Source of the DNA: Pseudorhodoplanes sp.
Lineage (GTDB): Bacteria; Pseudomonadota; Alphaproteobacteria; Rhizobiales; Xanthobacteraceae
Direction of reading: 5' to 3'
Assembly (NCBI GenBank): GCA_019187085.1
Contig: JABARS010000033.1
Location: 1 to 54,324, forward strand
DNA: 54,324 nt
How positions within the stretch are numbered: position 1 is the stretch's first letter; each line of letters begins with the position of its first letter. The position numbers and the translations under genes are program-made. The notes below the pieces were generated by a model that saw only the letters and a list, made by a program, of their open reading frames with translations, had not been told where the DNA came from and searched no databases. Positions 19,381-29,465 of the stretch are shown in pieces.

Positions 19381-19884
19381 ATGAAACGCGTCATTCGAAC
19401 GACGGCTGCGATCTTGCTGATGCTGGTGTCCGCCGTTGCGGCGGCGCAGGCGCGCGAGGTCGTCGCCTTGCGCGGCTACGAGCCGGGCACGATCGTGGTG
19501 AAGACGAACGAGCGCAAGCTCTATCTCGTGGTCGAGCCGGGCGTGGCGCTGCGCTATCCGGTCGGCGTCGGCCGGCGCGGCAAGGCATGGACCGGCAGCG
19601 CCCATATCGACGGAAAATATGTGCGGCCGGCCTGGGCGCCGCCGGAAGAGGTGCGGCGCGACAACCCGCGCCTGCCCGACGTCATTCCCGGCGGCTCGCC
19701 GCGCAATCCGATGGGCGCGGCGGCGCTGACCCTGTCCGGCGGCGAATACGCCATCCACGGCACCAACGCGCCGGGATCGATCGGCGGCTTCGTCTCCTAC
19801 GGCTGCATCCGCATGCACAACCGCGACATCGTCGACCTGTACGATCGCGTCGATGTCGGCACGCGCGTGCTCGTGCTGCGCTAG
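19381..19884 (+). CDS. L,D-transpeptidase (YkuD domain)
   Basis: A 167-residue exported enzyme that makes 3-3 peptidoglycan crosslinks or attaches proteins to peptidoglycan. A signal peptide is visible (MKRVIRT, a hydrophobic core AAILLMLVSAVAAAQA, cleavage near AQA-RE). The catalytic region IHGTNAPGSIGGFVSYGC has His126 and Cys142, followed by IRMHNRDIVDLYD. ATG 19381 is chosen for its GAGG and for the signal peptide; a TTG at 19363 would add six residues. The gene ends tail to tail with the nuclease gene, the two stop codons sharing the bases CTAG. Confidence 0.93.
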   Translation: MKRVIRTTAAILLMLVSAVAAAQAREVVALRGYEPGTIVVKTNERKLYLVVEPGVALRYPVGVGRRGKAWTGSAHIDGKYVRPAWAPPEEVRRDNPRLPDVIPGGSPRNPMGAAALTLSGGEYAIHGTNAPGSIGGFVSYGCIRMHNRDIVDLYDRVDVGTRVLVLR

Positions 19885-20432
19885 CGCGCGGCCTCACTGC
19901 ACCAGCCGCCGCGGCGGCCCCCCTCATAGGGCCGCGCGAGGCCCGAGGCCAGAAGCGCTTCGGAAACATTCGCGGTTTCGCGCGTGGCCGCATCCGCCAG
20001 CACCCGTCCGCCATATTTGTCGAACGCCACGCGTGAGATGACGATGCCGCCGGCCTGCAACAGCCGCCGCAACGCGTCCTCCGCGGCGACGGCGCGGCGG
20101 TATTCGGATTCGCAGCGCGCGCCGAACTTTTCCGGCGCATCGACGCCGCGCAGGCGCACTTTGGTCGTGACCTGCATGCCGGGCCAGATCTGCACCCGCG
20201 CCTCGAACGTGTCGCCGTCATTGACGTGCAGCAGCTCCGCCGGATAGGCGGGACCGGTCCCCGCCGGCGCGCTCCGCTGTTCGGTCGCAGCCGAACGGCC
20301 CGTCGGCGGCGGCGCCGGGGTCTGCGCCACGCCCTCGCGAGGCAGCGCCCATCCGCCGCCGGCGGCATAGCCGGCCACAAAGACGAGCCCGCCGGCGAAC
20401 AGGACGGCGGTCAGCGAAGGGCCGTTGGGCAT
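19881..20432 (-). CDS. Staphylococcal-nuclease-like (thermonuclease) protein, membrane-anchored
   Basis: About 183 residues. A hydrophobic anchor or signal ([21 protein letters not shown]) is followed by a proline/alanine linker and an SNase fold: [11 protein letters not shown] (metal-binding aspartates), [12 protein letters not shown] (catalytic Arg and Glu) and [10 protein letters not shown] (second catalytic Arg). The catalytic set looks intact, so secreted or periplasmic nuclease activity is likely. ATG 20432 has GGAA upstream; an ATG at 20450 would add six residues (MFLERA). The stop overlaps that of the convergent transpeptidase gene. Confidence 0.85.
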   Translation of the reverse strand: MPNGPSLTAVLFAGGLVFVAGYAAGGGWALPREGVAQTPAPPPTGRSAATEQRSAPAGTGPAYPAELLHVNDGDTFEARVQIWPGMQVTTKVRLRGVDAPEKFGARCESEYRRAVAAEDALRRLLQAGGIVISRVAFDKYGGRVLADAATRETANVSEALLASGLARPYEGGRRGGWCSEAAR

Positions 20433-20675
20433 GGCACGTTCCAGGAACATTTACCTATTTTAGGACTGAAACCTGATTCGGGCAAGTCGCCCGAAGGGGC
20501 GGAAAAGCGGCCGGACCCGGGACGGCGATGGCCGGACCATCCGCGCCCGCTCCGCAACCGGCAGAGGCCTTGTGCCGCAGAGCCTTGCGCAGGGCCTCCG
20601 GCATTCCCATCATTTGCGCCGAAACGGGCGCTGGCGCAGCTTGCGCTGCCCGCCGCAGCGCCCCGGGAGACAAGG

Positions 20676-21644
20676 ATGAACTATTTCCGGACCGCCATTC
20701 TGCTCGCCGGTCTGACCGCATTGTTCATGGGTGTCGGCTTTCTCGTCGGCGGCCAGAGCGGCGCCATGCTCGCGCTCGTCGTCGCCGCCGGCATGAATTT
20801 CTTCGCCTACTGGAATTCGGACCGCATGGTCCTGTCGATGCACGGCGCGCAGGAAGTCGACGAACGCACCGCGCCCGACATCGTGCGCATGGTGCGCGAG
20901 CTGGCGCAGCGCGCCGGCCTGCCGATGCCCAAAGTCTATCTGATGGACAATCCGCAGCCGAACGCGTTCGCCACCGGCCGCAATCCGCAGAACGCCGCGG
21001 TCGCGGTCACCACAGGTCTCGTCGAGCGGCTCGACCGCGACGAGGTCGCCGGGGTGATCGCGCACGAGCTTGCGCACATCAAGAATCACGACACGCTGAT
21101 CATGACGATTACCGCCACCATCGCCGGCGCGATCTCCATGATCGCGCAGTTCGGCATGTTTTTCGGCGGCAACCGCGGGAACAATAACGGGTTCGGCCTG
21201 ATCGGCACGCTCGCCATGGTCATCCTCGCGCCGATCGCCGCCATGATCGTGCAGATGGCAATCAGCCGCACGCGCGAATACGCCGCCGACAATCTCGGCG
21301 GCCACATCGTCGGCCGGCCGGCTGCGCTCGCCTCCGCGCTGGTGAAGATTTCCAGTGCCGCGCACGTCATTCCCAACGACGATGCCGAGCGCAATCCGGC
21401 GACCGCGCACATGTTCATCATCAACCCGCTGTCGGGCCAGCGCATGGACAACCTGTTCTCGACCCATCCGGCGGTCGAGAACCGCATCGCCGCGCTTAAG
21501 GCGCTGGCTCGCGAAATGGGCCAAGGCGATGTATCCAGCGCCTCCGGTGGCGCGTCGGGCGGCTTCACGCAGGGCTCGCATTATGCCGGCGACGCGCCGG
21601 CGGCCGGGCCCTGGTCGCGCGGCCGCCGCGGCCCCTGGGGTTGA
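20676..21644 (+). CDS. htpX: Membrane protease HtpX
   Basis: A 322-residue M48 zinc metalloprotease of the inner membrane that degrades misfolded membrane proteins. Two N-terminal helices (about 5-45) are followed by [20 protein letters not shown], the HELAH motif (His130, Glu131, His134), two more helices (about 147-195) and the third zinc ligand in [13 protein letters not shown] (Glu201). The C terminus is glycine-rich. CGGGAGACAAGG fixes the start. It diverges from the nuclease gene; the 225-bp gap between them holds their promoters and a small hairpin (20478-20494) but no gene. Confidence 0.96.
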   Translation: MNYFRTAILLAGLTALFMGVGFLVGGQSGAMLALVVAAGMNFFAYWNSDRMVLSMHGAQEVDERTAPDIVRMVRELAQRAGLPMPKVYLMDNPQPNAFATGRNPQNAAVAVTTGLVERLDRDEVAGVIAHELAHIKNHDTLIMTITATIAGAISMIAQFGMFFGGNRGNNNGFGLIGTLAMVILAPIAAMIVQMAISRTREYAADNLGGHIVGRPAALASALVKISSAAHVIPNDDAERNPATAHMFIINPLSGQRMDNLFSTHPAVENRIAALKALAREMGQGDVSSASGGASGGFTQGSHYAGDAPAAGPWSRGRRGPWG

Positions 21645-21720
21645 ACCGGCCGGGCTGACCCGACGTCCGGCCGCGGAGGAACGCTGGCGTCGCGCGCGGC
21701 TTCGTGCGAACTGATCGCCG

Positions 21721-23055
21721 ATGAACCATTCCGAAAAGCCCGCGGCGAGCGTTGCGCCCGGCCTTGCCTCCCGGCGCATCGCCGCGGCGATCCTTGACGC
21801 GGTGATACGCCGCCGTCGTCCGTTCGACGACGAGCTCGACAGCCATGCCGGCGCGCTTTCAGCCCTCGACGAGCGCGACCGCGCGCTCGTGCGCATGCTG
21901 GCCACGACCGCGCTGCGCCATCTCGGCTCGCTGCGTCACGTCATCGGCGCGCGGCTGGCGCAAGGCCTGCCCGCCAACGCGCCGGTTGTCGAAAGCGCGC
22001 TCCTTCTCGGCGCCGCCCAGATCCTGTTTCTCGACGTGCCCGACCATGCCGCGGTCGACCTGGCGGTGCGTCTGGTGCGCGATGACCGCCACGCCGCGCG
22101 CTTCGCCAATCTCGTCAACGCGGTGCTGCGGGCGATCGCACGCGAGAAAACTCTGCTGCTCGCAGGCCTCGATCTGCCCGCGCTCGATACGCCGCCCTGG
22201 CTGATGCAACGCTGGAGCGCGCACTACGGCACGCAGACGGCGCACGCGATCGCGGCGGCCAATGCGCAGGAGCCGGCGCTTGATCTCACGGTCAAGAGCG
22301 ATGCCGCCGGCTGGGCCGCGCGGCTCGGCGGCACGGTGCTGCCGAACGGCTCGGTGCGCGTCCTCGCGCGCGGACCGGTGCAGGCCCTGCCGGGCTTTGG
22401 CGAGGGCGCATGGTGGGTGCAGGATGCGGCCGCCGCGATCCCCGCGCATCTGCTCGGCGACCTGCGCGGCAGGAGCGTCGCCGACCTGTGCGCGGCGCCC
22501 GGCGGCAAGACCGCGCAGCTTGCCCATGCCGGCGCCTACGTCACCGCCGTCGATCGCTCGAAGCCGCGGCTGCAGCGCCTCGTCGACAATCTCGGGCGCC
22601 TGAACCTGTCGGCCGACATCGTCACAGCCGACGCAGCCGAATGGAGCGGCGGGCCGTTCGACGCCGTGCTGCTCGATGCGCCCTGCCTTGCGACCGGAAC
22701 GATCCGCCGCCATCCCGACATCGCCTGGCTCAAGGACGAGCGCGATCTGTCGAAGCTGTGCGCGCTGCAGGCGCGCCTGCTCGATCGCGCTGCCACGCTG
22801 CTCAAGCCGGGCGGTATCATGGTCTATTGCACCTGTTCGCTCGAAGCCGAAGAAGGCGAGCGCGCCATCGACGCGCTGCTGCATCGCAATCCGGCGATGC
22901 GTCGCCGGCCGCTTGCGCCACCCGATGTTTTCGGCTGCGGCGAATTCCTCACGCCTGCGGGCGACCTGCGGACGCTGCCCTGCCACTGGCCGGCCGCTGA
23001 TTCGCGCATGGGCGGGCTCGACGGCTTTTTCGCAGCGCGGCTCGTCCGCGCATAG
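21721..23055 (+). CDS. rsmB: 16S rRNA (cytosine(967)-C(5))-methyltransferase
   Basis: A 444-residue protein with an N-terminal NusB-like RNA-binding domain (about 15-140, including LVRMLATTALRHLGSL and VPDHAAVDLAVRLV) and a C-terminal SAM-dependent m5C methyltransferase domain. The SAM site is VADLCAAPGGKTAQLAHAG; motif IV is LLDAPCLATGTIRRHPDIAW (Cys322); motif VI is MVYCTCSLEAEEGE (nucleophile Cys372). Both cysteines are present. It lies downstream of htpX on the same strand, with the heparinase-like gene and purH after it, an order often seen in Rhizobiales. Confidence 0.93.
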   Translation: MNHSEKPAASVAPGLASRRIAAAILDAVIRRRRPFDDELDSHAGALSALDERDRALVRMLATTALRHLGSLRHVIGARLAQGLPANAPVVESALLLGAAQILFLDVPDHAAVDLAVRLVRDDRHAARFANLVNAVLRAIAREKTLLLAGLDLPALDTPPWLMQRWSAHYGTQTAHAIAAANAQEPALDLTVKSDAAGWAARLGGTVLPNGSVRVLARGPVQALPGFGEGAWWVQDAAAAIPAHLLGDLRGRSVADLCAAPGGKTAQLAHAGAYVTAVDRSKPRLQRLVDNLGRLNLSADIVTADAAEWSGGPFDAVLLDAPCLATGTIRRHPDIAWLKDERDLSKLCALQARLLDRAATLLKPGGIMVYCTCSLEAEEGERAIDALLHRNPAMRRRPLAPPDVFGCGEFLTPAGDLRTLPCHWPAADSRMGGLDGFFAARLVRA

Positions 23056-23174
23056 CCGCACTGGCGCGCAAACCGCGCGAAATTGCGCGGCGGTTGGCCC
23101 TCACCGGACGCTTGGCTATATCTAGTCCAAGGTGCGGGCCGGGTACCCGCAACAATGCAAGGGGCCACGTTTCA

Positions 23175-24965
23175 ATGCCGGGCGTTACATTGGCCGAGCG
23201 AGCCCGGCTGTCGTGGCTCCTGGCACGCCGCAGCCTGCGGACGCTGACCAACCGCATCAATGCCAATCCGCTGATGCGCTGGCGCGATTTCGCCCGCAAG
23301 CCAGACCGGCTCGTCATCTCGCCGCAGGATTTGCGCACCGCCGACGCCACGCGGGCGAGCGAAATCTATGCCGGCCGCTTCGCCTTCGCCGGCAAGGTCG
23401 TGATCTGCGACGGCCGCTCGCCGTTCGAGATGACGCCGCCGAGCGAGGACTGGGCGGAAGCTCTGCTCGGCTTCGGCTGGCTGCGCCATCTGCGCGCCGC
23501 CGAATCCAGCATCACGCGCGCCAACGCGCGCGCGCTCGTGGACGAATGGATCGCGCTGCAAGGCTCCTGGCATCCGCTGGCGTGGCGGCCGGACATCCTA
23601 TCGCGCCGTGTCGTGTCGTGGCTGTGTCAGGCGCCGCTGATCCTGCACGACGTCGACATCCAGTTCTACCGGCGCTTCCTGCGCAGCCTGACGCGCCAGG
23701 TCCGTTTCCTGCGCAACAGCTATGCTGACACGCGCGAGGGCCTGCCGCGCCTGCAGGCCGCGATCGCGCTTACCTATGCCGCGCTCTCGATGGCCGGCCA
23801 GATCAAGCATCTGCGCGGCGTCACGCGCCGGCTGGTCGACGAGCTCGAAAACCAGATTTTGCCGGACGGCGGCCATGTCAGCCGCAATCCCGGCGCGCTG
23901 GTGGAAATCCTGATCGATCTCCTGCCGCTCAAGCAGGCGTTCACCGCGCGCAACCTGCCGCCGCCGCCGGCGATGATCAACGCGATCGAGCGCATGATGC
24001 CGATGCTGCGTTTCTTCCGCCACGGCGACGGCAATTTCGCGCTCTTCAACGGCATGGGTCCGACGCAGGCCGACCTGCTCGCCACCATCCTCGCCTATGA
24101 CGACGCGCGCGGCGCCCCGCTCGCCAATGCGCCCCATTCCGGCTTCCAGCGCGCGGCGACCAAGGGGCTGCTCCTGCTGATGGACACCGGCAAGCCGCCG
24201 CCGCTGCGGCTCAGCCAGGAAGCCCATGCCGGCGCCCTCTCGCTTGAATTGTCCAGGGACGTGCACCGCATCGTGGTCAATTGCGGTCTGCCGGCGATCA
24301 ACCGCGAGAGCTGGCGGCAGGTCGCGCGCGCGACCGCCGCGCATTCGACGGTGACGTTCGGCGACGTCTCCTCCTGCCGCTTCCTCAATACCGGCTCCTT
24401 CCGCAAGGTGCTCGGCATTCCGGTCATCGACGGACCGGGCACGGTCGAAGTCACGCGCGAGGCGCGCGACGACGTTCTTGTCATCCGCGCCTCGCACGAC
24501 GGCTATGCCCGGCGCTTCGGCGTGATCCACCAGCGCGCGATCATGCTGGCGGCCTCCGGCACGAGGCTCGACGGCGAGGACACGTTCGTTCCGGTCTCCG
24601 GCAAAACCCTGCCGCCCGGCAGCAAGGACGATTTCGCGATCCGCTTTCACCTGCATCCTTCGGTCAAGGCAAACCGCCTCACCGACGGGCATGGTGTGAT
24701 GCTGATGCTGGCCAACCGCGAAGCCTGGACCTTCGATGCGCATGAGGACATGGTCGAACTTGAGGAAAGCGTGTTCCTGGCCGGTCCCGAAGGGCCGCGC
24801 CGCACGACGCAGATCGTGATCTATGGCAACGCGCGCAGCATTCCGCGGGTCCACTGGACCTTCTCCACCCTGAGCGCGACGCAGGCCGCGGCGCGACGCA
24901 CCAAGGCCGAGGCCGCCGAGACGGCCCACAAGCCGGACACCGACGAACCCGAACTTCCTCTCTGA
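23175..24965 (+). CDS. Heparinase II/III family protein
   Basis: A 596-residue protein with an alpha-helical toroid N-terminal half (for example [20 protein letters not shown] and [20 protein letters not shown]) and a beta-sandwich C-terminal half with the family's conserved segments ([52 protein letters not shown]). Characterised relatives are polysaccharide lyases, but the real substrate of this rhizobial form is unknown and heparin itself is unlikely. I see no classical signal peptide. ATG 23175 was chosen over an upstream extension. It is 13 bases from purH and so cotranscribed. Confidence 0.88.
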   Translation: MPGVTLAERARLSWLLARRSLRTLTNRINANPLMRWRDFARKPDRLVISPQDLRTADATRASEIYAGRFAFAGKVVICDGRSPFEMTPPSEDWAEALLGFGWLRHLRAAESSITRANARALVDEWIALQGSWHPLAWRPDILSRRVVSWLCQAPLILHDVDIQFYRRFLRSLTRQVRFLRNSYADTREGLPRLQAAIALTYAALSMAGQIKHLRGVTRRLVDELENQILPDGGHVSRNPGALVEILIDLLPLKQAFTARNLPPPPAMINAIERMMPMLRFFRHGDGNFALFNGMGPTQADLLATILAYDDARGAPLANAPHSGFQRAATKGLLLLMDTGKPPPLRLSQEAHAGALSLELSRDVHRIVVNCGLPAINRESWRQVARATAAHSTVTFGDVSSCRFLNTGSFRKVLGIPVIDGPGTVEVTREARDDVLVIRASHDGYARRFGVIHQRAIMLAASGTRLDGEDTFVPVSGKTLPPGSKDDFAIRFHLHPSVKANRLTDGHGVMLMLANREAWTFDAHEDMVELEESVFLAGPEGPRRTTQIVIYGNARSIPRVHWTFSTLSATQAAARRTKAEAAETAHKPDTDEPELPL

Positions 24966-24978
24966 GACGGACCACACC

Positions 24979-26571
24979 ATGAGCGACACTGCCCGCCGCG
25001 CCCGCCGCGCGCTTCTTTCGGTTTCCGACAAAACCGGCCTGATCGATTTCGCCCGCGCCTTGGCCGGGCACGGCATCGAGCTCGTCTCCACCGGCGGCAC
25101 GCGCAAGGCGCTCGCCGAGGCCGGGCTGAAAGTGGTCGACGTGTCCGAGCTGACCGGCTTTCCCGAGATGATGGACGGCCGGGTGAAGACGCTGCATCCG
25201 AAAGTGCATGGCGGCCTGCTTGCCATCCGCGGCAATGCCGAGCACGCTGCCGCGATGGCCGCGCACGGCATCGCCGCCATCGATCTTCTGGTCGTCAATC
25301 TCTATCCGTTCGAGGCGACGGTCGCCCGCAACGCCGCCTACGACGAATGCATCGAGAATATCGACATCGGCGGCCCGGCCATGATCCGCGCCGCGGCCAA
25401 GAACCATACCGACGTCGCAGTCGTGGTCGATCCGGACGATTACGCGGCCATCGTCTCCGAGCTGAACGCGCACGCGGGCGCTACGACGCTCGACCTGCGC
25501 AAGCACCTCGCCGCCAGAGCCTATGCGCGCACCGCGGCCTACGACGCGGCGATCTCCAACTGGTTCGCCGCCACGCTTGGCGACGACGCGCCCGCCTGGC
25601 GCGCGGTCGGCGGCCGGCTGGTCGAGGCGCTGCGCTACGGCGAGAACCCGCACCAGACCGCCTCGTTCTACCGCACGCCCGAGCCGCGCGCAGGCGTCTC
25701 GACTGCGCGCCAGCTTCAGGGCAAGCAGCTCTCCTACAACAACATCAACGACACCGACGCGGCCTATGAGTGCGTCGCCGAATTCGATCCGGCGCGCACC
25801 GCCGCCTGCGTCATCGTCAAGCACGCCAACCCCTGCGGCATCGCCGAGGGCACGAGCCTCAGCCACGCCTACCGCAAGGCGCTCGCCTGCGATCCGGTCT
25901 CCGCGTTCGGCGGCATCGTCGCGCTCAACCGCACGCTCGATGCGGAAGCGGCGCGCCTCATCACCGAAATCTTCACCGAGGTGATCATCGCCCCCGACGC
26001 GAGCGAGGAGGCGATCGCGATCGTCGGCACGAAGAAGAACCTGCGCCTGCTGCTGGCCGGCGGCCTGCCCGATCCGCGCGCCGGCGGGCTGACCATGAAG
26101 ACGGTCGCCGGCGGGATGCTGGTGCAGTCGCGCGACAATGCCGTGGTCGACGACATGACGCTGAAGACGGTTACCCGCCGCGCGCCGACCGATGCCGAGC
26201 GGCGCGACCTCACCTTCGCGTTCCGCGTCGCCAAGCACGTGAAGTCGAACACCATCGTCTATGCGAAGGACCTCGCCACCGTCGGCATCGGCGCCGGCCA
26301 GATGAGCCGCGTCGATTCCGCGCGTATCGCCGCCCGCAAGGCGCAGGATGCCGCCAAGGAAGCCGGTCTCGCGCAACCGCTGACCAAAGGATCGGTCGTG
26401 GCGTCCGATGCGTTCTTTCCGTTCGCGGACGGCCTTCTGGTCGTGATCGAGGCCGGCGCCACCGCCGTCATCCAGCCCGGCGGCTCGATGCGCGACGACG
26501 AGGTGATCAAGGCCGCCGACGAGGCCGGCATCGCCATGGTGTTCACCGGCACGCGCCACTTCCGGCACTAA
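24979..26571 (+). CDS. purH: Bifunctional AICAR transformylase/IMP cyclohydrolase
   Basis: A 530-residue cytosolic enzyme doing the last two steps of IMP synthesis. The cyclohydrolase domain comes first ([53 protein letters not shown]), then the transformylase domain with [48 protein letters not shown] and the C-terminal [11 protein letters not shown] and [13 protein letters not shown]. Length matches E. coli PurH (529). It follows the heparinase-like gene by 13 bases and converges on hisF, with a composite palindromic repeat between them. Confidence 0.97.
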   Translation: MSDTARRARRALLSVSDKTGLIDFARALAGHGIELVSTGGTRKALAEAGLKVVDVSELTGFPEMMDGRVKTLHPKVHGGLLAIRGNAEHAAAMAAHGIAAIDLLVVNLYPFEATVARNAAYDECIENIDIGGPAMIRAAAKNHTDVAVVVDPDDYAAIVSELNAHAGATTLDLRKHLAARAYARTAAYDAAISNWFAATLGDDAPAWRAVGGRLVEALRYGENPHQTASFYRTPEPRAGVSTARQLQGKQLSYNNINDTDAAYECVAEFDPARTAACVIVKHANPCGIAEGTSLSHAYRKALACDPVSAFGGIVALNRTLDAEAARLITEIFTEVIIAPDASEEAIAIVGTKKNLRLLLAGGLPDPRAGGLTMKTVAGGMLVQSRDNAVVDDMTLKTVTRRAPTDAERRDLTFAFRVAKHVKSNTIVYAKDLATVGIGAGQMSRVDSARIAARKAQDAAKEAGLAQPLTKGSVVASDAFFPFADGLLVVIEAGATAVIQPGGSMRDDEVIKAADEAGIAMVFTGTRHFRH

Positions 26572-26572
26572 A

Positions 26573-26770
26573 GCATGATTCCGAAAAGTGCGAAGCGGTT
26601 TTCGGAAAAGATCATGCTCAAACAAAACGCTAAAGCGGGATGACGATTCAAGGAAAACTCATCCTGCTTTAAAGCCTTTCCTGCTTTGATGGAATCAAAG
26701 CAGAGGCCCCAGCTTTTTCCTTTGATACGTTTTCTTCCCGCGAACCGGTACCCCGCTTCGCTTGAAAACA
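26573..26770. repeat. Composite Rhizobiales-type palindromic repeat between purH and hisF
   Basis: Four nested dyads fill the gap: GCATGATTCCGAAAA paired with TTTTCGGAAAAGATCATGC (26573-26617); TAAAGCGGGATGA (26631-26643) with TCATCCTGCTTTA (26659-26671, one mismatch); a perfect 10-bp hairpin (26681-26703); and GTTTTC (26729-26734) with GAAAAC (26764-26769) flanking a CGCGAACCGGTA core. The first and last modules resemble intergenic repeats I know from many Rhizobiales genomes. No open frame is present. The element probably also ends transcription from both sides. Confidence 0.75.
26681..26703. terminator. Perfect hairpin, possible bidirectional terminator of purH and hisF
   Basis: CTGCTTTGAT, loop GGA, ATCAAAGCAG: ten perfect pairs. 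It lies 110 bp after the purH stop and 70 bp after the hisF stop. A short T run (AGCTTTTTCC) follows at 26711 in the purH direction, so it can work as a weak intrinsic terminator there; on the hisF side the tract is poorer. Confidence 0.45.
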
Positions 26771-26772
26771 CG

Positions 26773-27549
26773 CTACGGGTCGAGCCGCATCGGCAGGCCG
26801 GCCTGCGCCATATGTTGCTTGGCCTGCCGCACCGAATATTCGCCGAAGTGGAAGATCGAGGCCGCCAGCACAGCGGTGGCGTGGCCGTCGCGGATGCCGG
26901 CGACCAGATGATCGAGCGTGCCGACGCCGCCCGAGGCGATCACCGGCACGGTGACGGCGTCGGCGACCGCGCGGGTGAGCGCGATGTCGAAGCCCTGCCT
27001 GGTGCCGTCGCGGTCCATCGAGGTGAGCAGGATTTCGCCGGCGCCGAGCGCCACCACGTCCCTGGCATAGGCGACGGCGTCGAGCCCGGTCGGCTTGCGG
27101 CCGCCATGGGTGAAAATCTCCCAGCGCTCGGGCGCACCCGGCGGCGAGACCTTCTTGGCGTCGATAGCGACCACGATGCACTGGTCGCCGAACTTCTCGG
27201 CCGCCTCGCGCACGAATTCGCGGCGCTGGACCGCGGCGGTGTTGATCGAGACCTTGTCGGCACCCGACTGCAGCAGCGCGCGGATGTCGTCGACCGTGCG
27301 CACGCCGCCGCCGACGGTAAGCGGCATGAAGCAGGCCTCCGCCGTGCGCCGCACGACGTCGAGGATGATGCCACGGTTCTCGTGGCTCGCGGTGATATCG
27401 AGGAAGCACAATTCATCGGCGCCGGCCGCGTCGTAGGCGATGGCGGCTTCCACCGGATCGCCGGCATCGCGCAGATCGACGAACTGCACGCCCTTGACGA
27501 CCCGTCCGTCCTTGACGTCGAGACAGGGGATGACGCGAACCTTAAACAT
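26773..27549 (-). CDS. hisF: Imidazole glycerol phosphate synthase, cyclase subunit
   Basis: A 258-residue (beta/alpha)8 barrel that uses ammonia from HisH to turn PRFAR into imidazole glycerol phosphate and AICAR, which links to PurH nearby. Seen are [18 protein letters not shown] (catalytic Asp11), [34 protein letters not shown] (second catalytic Asp region), [14 protein letters not shown] and [13 protein letters not shown]. It overlaps the preceding 153-residue gene by eight bases. hisE, usually next, is not here: the repeat and convergent purH follow. Confidence 0.97.
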   Translation of the reverse strand: MFKVRVIPCLDVKDGRVVKGVQFVDLRDAGDPVEAAIAYDAAGADELCFLDITASHENRGIILDVVRRTAEACFMPLTVGGGVRTVDDIRALLQSGADKVSINTAAVQRREFVREAAEKFGDQCIVVAIDAKKVSPPGAPERWEIFTHGGRKPTGLDAVAYARDVVALGAGEILLTSMDRDGTRQGFDIALTRAVADAVTVPVIASGGVGTLDHLVAGIRDGHATAVLAASIFHFGEYSVRQAKQHMAQAGLPMRLDP

Positions 27550-28003
27550 GAATGGCTGCGGTCGTGACCATGAACTTGACGAAAAGAAGAACCGCGAAGG
27601 CCGCGATCACCGCCCACAGCGCGCAGCGGTCCCAGAAGCCCGACTGGCGGCTGCGCAGGGTGCCGATGACGCCCTCGTATTGCGCATAGCCGTCGTAATT
27701 GCCGGCCTGCAAGAGCTTGCTGCGCTCCGCCGACTGTTCGCTCTGGAAGCGGAAGCCTTTCACCACGCAATGGATGGCGATGAGACAGAGCAGGATCGCC
27801 CCGCCATGGCCCCAGAGCGCGGGGCCCTTCGCATCCGCGCGCAAGAGCGAGAACGACACGATCAGGACCGCCCCCGCCGCCATGAACACCAGCGCGCGCA
27901 GCACGTTCGCCGCGCGGTCGGCTGACTGGAGCTGCGCGAGCGCCAGATGCCATTGCTGCTCGGTCGAAGGCGGCCGGTCGGTTGTCTTCAGGTCGAGTGC
28001 CAT
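27542..28003 (-). CDS. Small membrane protein of the his operon (unknown function)
   Basis: A 153-residue protein I cannot assign to a family. It has a soluble N terminus with a helical stretch ([20 protein letters not shown]), then hydrophobic segments at about 37-54 ([18 protein letters not shown]), 67-84 ([18 protein letters not shown]) and 125-147 ([19 protein letters not shown]). The loop between the second and third contains [20 protein letters not shown]. It is 17 bases after hisA and overlaps hisF by eight bases, so it is translated within the his operon. Codon use looks like that of its neighbours. Any link to histidine synthesis is positional only. Confidence 0.75.
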   Translation of the reverse strand: MALDLKTTDRPPSTEQQWHLALAQLQSADRAANVLRALVFMAAGAVLIVSFSLLRADAKGPALWGHGGAILLCLIAIHCVVKGFRFQSEQSAERSKLLQAGNYDGYAQYEGVIGTLRSRQSGFWDRCALWAVIAAFAVLLFVKFMVTTAAIHV

Positions 28004-28020
28004 AGATCGGATGCCATGGG

Positions 28021-28755
28021 TCAGGTCCGGGACGCGCGGATCAGGGCGAGCGCCTGCACCGCATCGAGGCGCCCATCATAGAGCGCGCGGCCGGCAATGG
28101 CACCCTCGAGCCGCGCCGCCCGCGGCTGCAGCAGCGCCCTGATATCCTCGATCGAGGCAAGCCCGCCCGAGGCGATGACCGGGATCGAGACCGCCTCGGC
28201 GAGCGCGATGGTGGCGTCGAGATTGAGGCCCTTGAGCATGCCGTCGCGGGCGATGTCGGTATAGATGATGGCTGCGACGCCGACGTCCTCGAAACGCCGG
28301 GCGATGTCGAGCGCGGAGAGTTCGGAGGCTTCGGCCCAGCCCTCGACCGCGACCCGTCCGTCACGGGCGTCGAGGCCGACCGCGATGCGCGCCGGATCGA
28401 GCGCGGCGGCCGTGCGCACGAGATCGGGATCGCGCACGGCCGCGGTGCCGATGATGACGCGGCTGACGCCCTTCTCCAGCCAGCCCTCGATGGTCGCCAT
28501 GTCGCGGATGCCGCCACCGAGCTGAACCGGGATGCTGGTCGCCTCGAGGATACGCTCGACCGCGCGCCCGTTCATCGGCTTGCCGGCGAAGGCGCCGTCG
28601 AGATCGACGACATGCAGATATTCGAATCCCGCGCGCTCGAACGAGGCCGCCTGCTCGGCCGGGTCGCGGCTGAACACGGTCGCGCGCGCCATGTCGCCCT
28701 GTTCGAGCCGCACGCACAGGCCTTCTTTCAGATCGATGGCGGGGAAGAGGATCAC
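28021..28755 (-). CDS. hisA: ProFAR isomerase (HisA)
   Basis: A 244-residue (beta/alpha)8 barrel performing the Amadori isomerisation of ProFAR to PRFAR. The start segment is [20 protein letters not shown] (catalytic Asp8); [56 protein letters not shown] (second catalytic Asp) and [14 protein letters not shown] are all present. The start codon is GTG. It is 59 bases from hisH and 17 from the small membrane protein, on one transcript. Confidence 0.97.
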   Translation of the reverse strand: MILFPAIDLKEGLCVRLEQGDMARATVFSRDPAEQAASFERAGFEYLHVVDLDGAFAGKPMNGRAVERILEATSIPVQLGGGIRDMATIEGWLEKGVSRVIIGTAAVRDPDLVRTAAALDPARIAVGLDARDGRVAVEGWAEASELSALDIARRFEDVGVAAIIYTDIARDGMLKGLNLDATIALAEAVSIPVIASGGLASIEDIRALLQPRAARLEGAIAGRALYDGRLDAVQALALIRASRT

Positions 28756-28814
28756 GTCTTTCTTTCACCCCCCTTGCGGGAGGAAGCAAGGAGAGCGCCA
28801 TGTCGCCGACGCTT

Positions 28815-29465
28815 TCACGGTTTCCATCTCAGGAAATTGGCGATCAGCGCAAGCCCGAGCTTCTGGCTCTTCTCGGGATGGAACTGCGTGCCGAACAGAT
28901 TGTCGCGGCCGACGACGGCGTTGACCGGGCCGCCGTAATCGGCCTGCGCGATCAGATCGGCTTTGTCGGCCACATCGAAATGATAGGAATGCACGAAATA
29001 GGCGTGCAGGCCCTGCGGGCCGAGCGGCAGGCTGTCGAGCACCGGATGCGGCCGACGCAGGTCGAGCGTGTTCCAGCCCATGTGCGGGATCTTCAGCGCC
29101 GGGTCGGACGGCGCGATCTTCTTCACGTCGCCCCCGATCCAGCCGAGCCCTTCGGTCACTTCGTATTCGAGGCCGCGCTTGGCCATGAGCTGCATGCCGA
29201 CGCAGATGCCGAAAAACGGCCGGCCCTTCGCGCGCACGCTTTCGTTGAGCGCATCGATCATGCCGCCGACGGCGGCAAGCCCGCGCTTGCAATCGGCGAA
29301 GGCGCCGACGCCGGGCAGCACGACGCGGCTGGCGCGCAGCACATCGCCGGGATCGCTGCTGACGACGATGGTTTCGGCGCATCCGGCTTCGCGCGCGGCG
29401 CGCTCGAATGCCTTGGCGGCCGAATGCAGGTTGCCCGACCCGTAATCGACGATGACCGTGGTCAC
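28815..29465 (-). CDS. hisH: Imidazole glycerol phosphate synthase, glutaminase subunit
   Basis: A 216-residue class I glutamine amidotransferase that supplies ammonia to HisF. It opens [20 protein letters not shown]; the oxyanion segment is [15 protein letters not shown]; the nucleophile is in [11 protein letters not shown]; and the catalytic His/Glu pair is in [15 protein letters not shown]. The triad is complete. The start is a GTG overlapping the TGA of the DUF2628 gene (GTGA), a coupled junction. Confidence 0.96.
   Translation of the reverse strand: MTTVIVDYGSGNLHSAAKAFERAAREAGCAETIVVSSDPGDVLRASRVVLPGVGAFADCKRGLAAVGGMIDALNESVRAKGRPFFGICVGMQLMAKRGLEYEVTEGLGWIGGDVKKIAPSDPALKIPHMGWNTLDLRRPHPVLDSLPLGPQGLHAYFVHSYHFDVADKADLIAQADYGGPVNAVVGRDNLFGTQFHPEKSQKLGLALIANFLRWKP

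Noticed and set aside
24679..26625. Minus-strand frame of 648 codons opposite purH
   Set aside because: The sequence has no family features; PurH is complete on the other strand.
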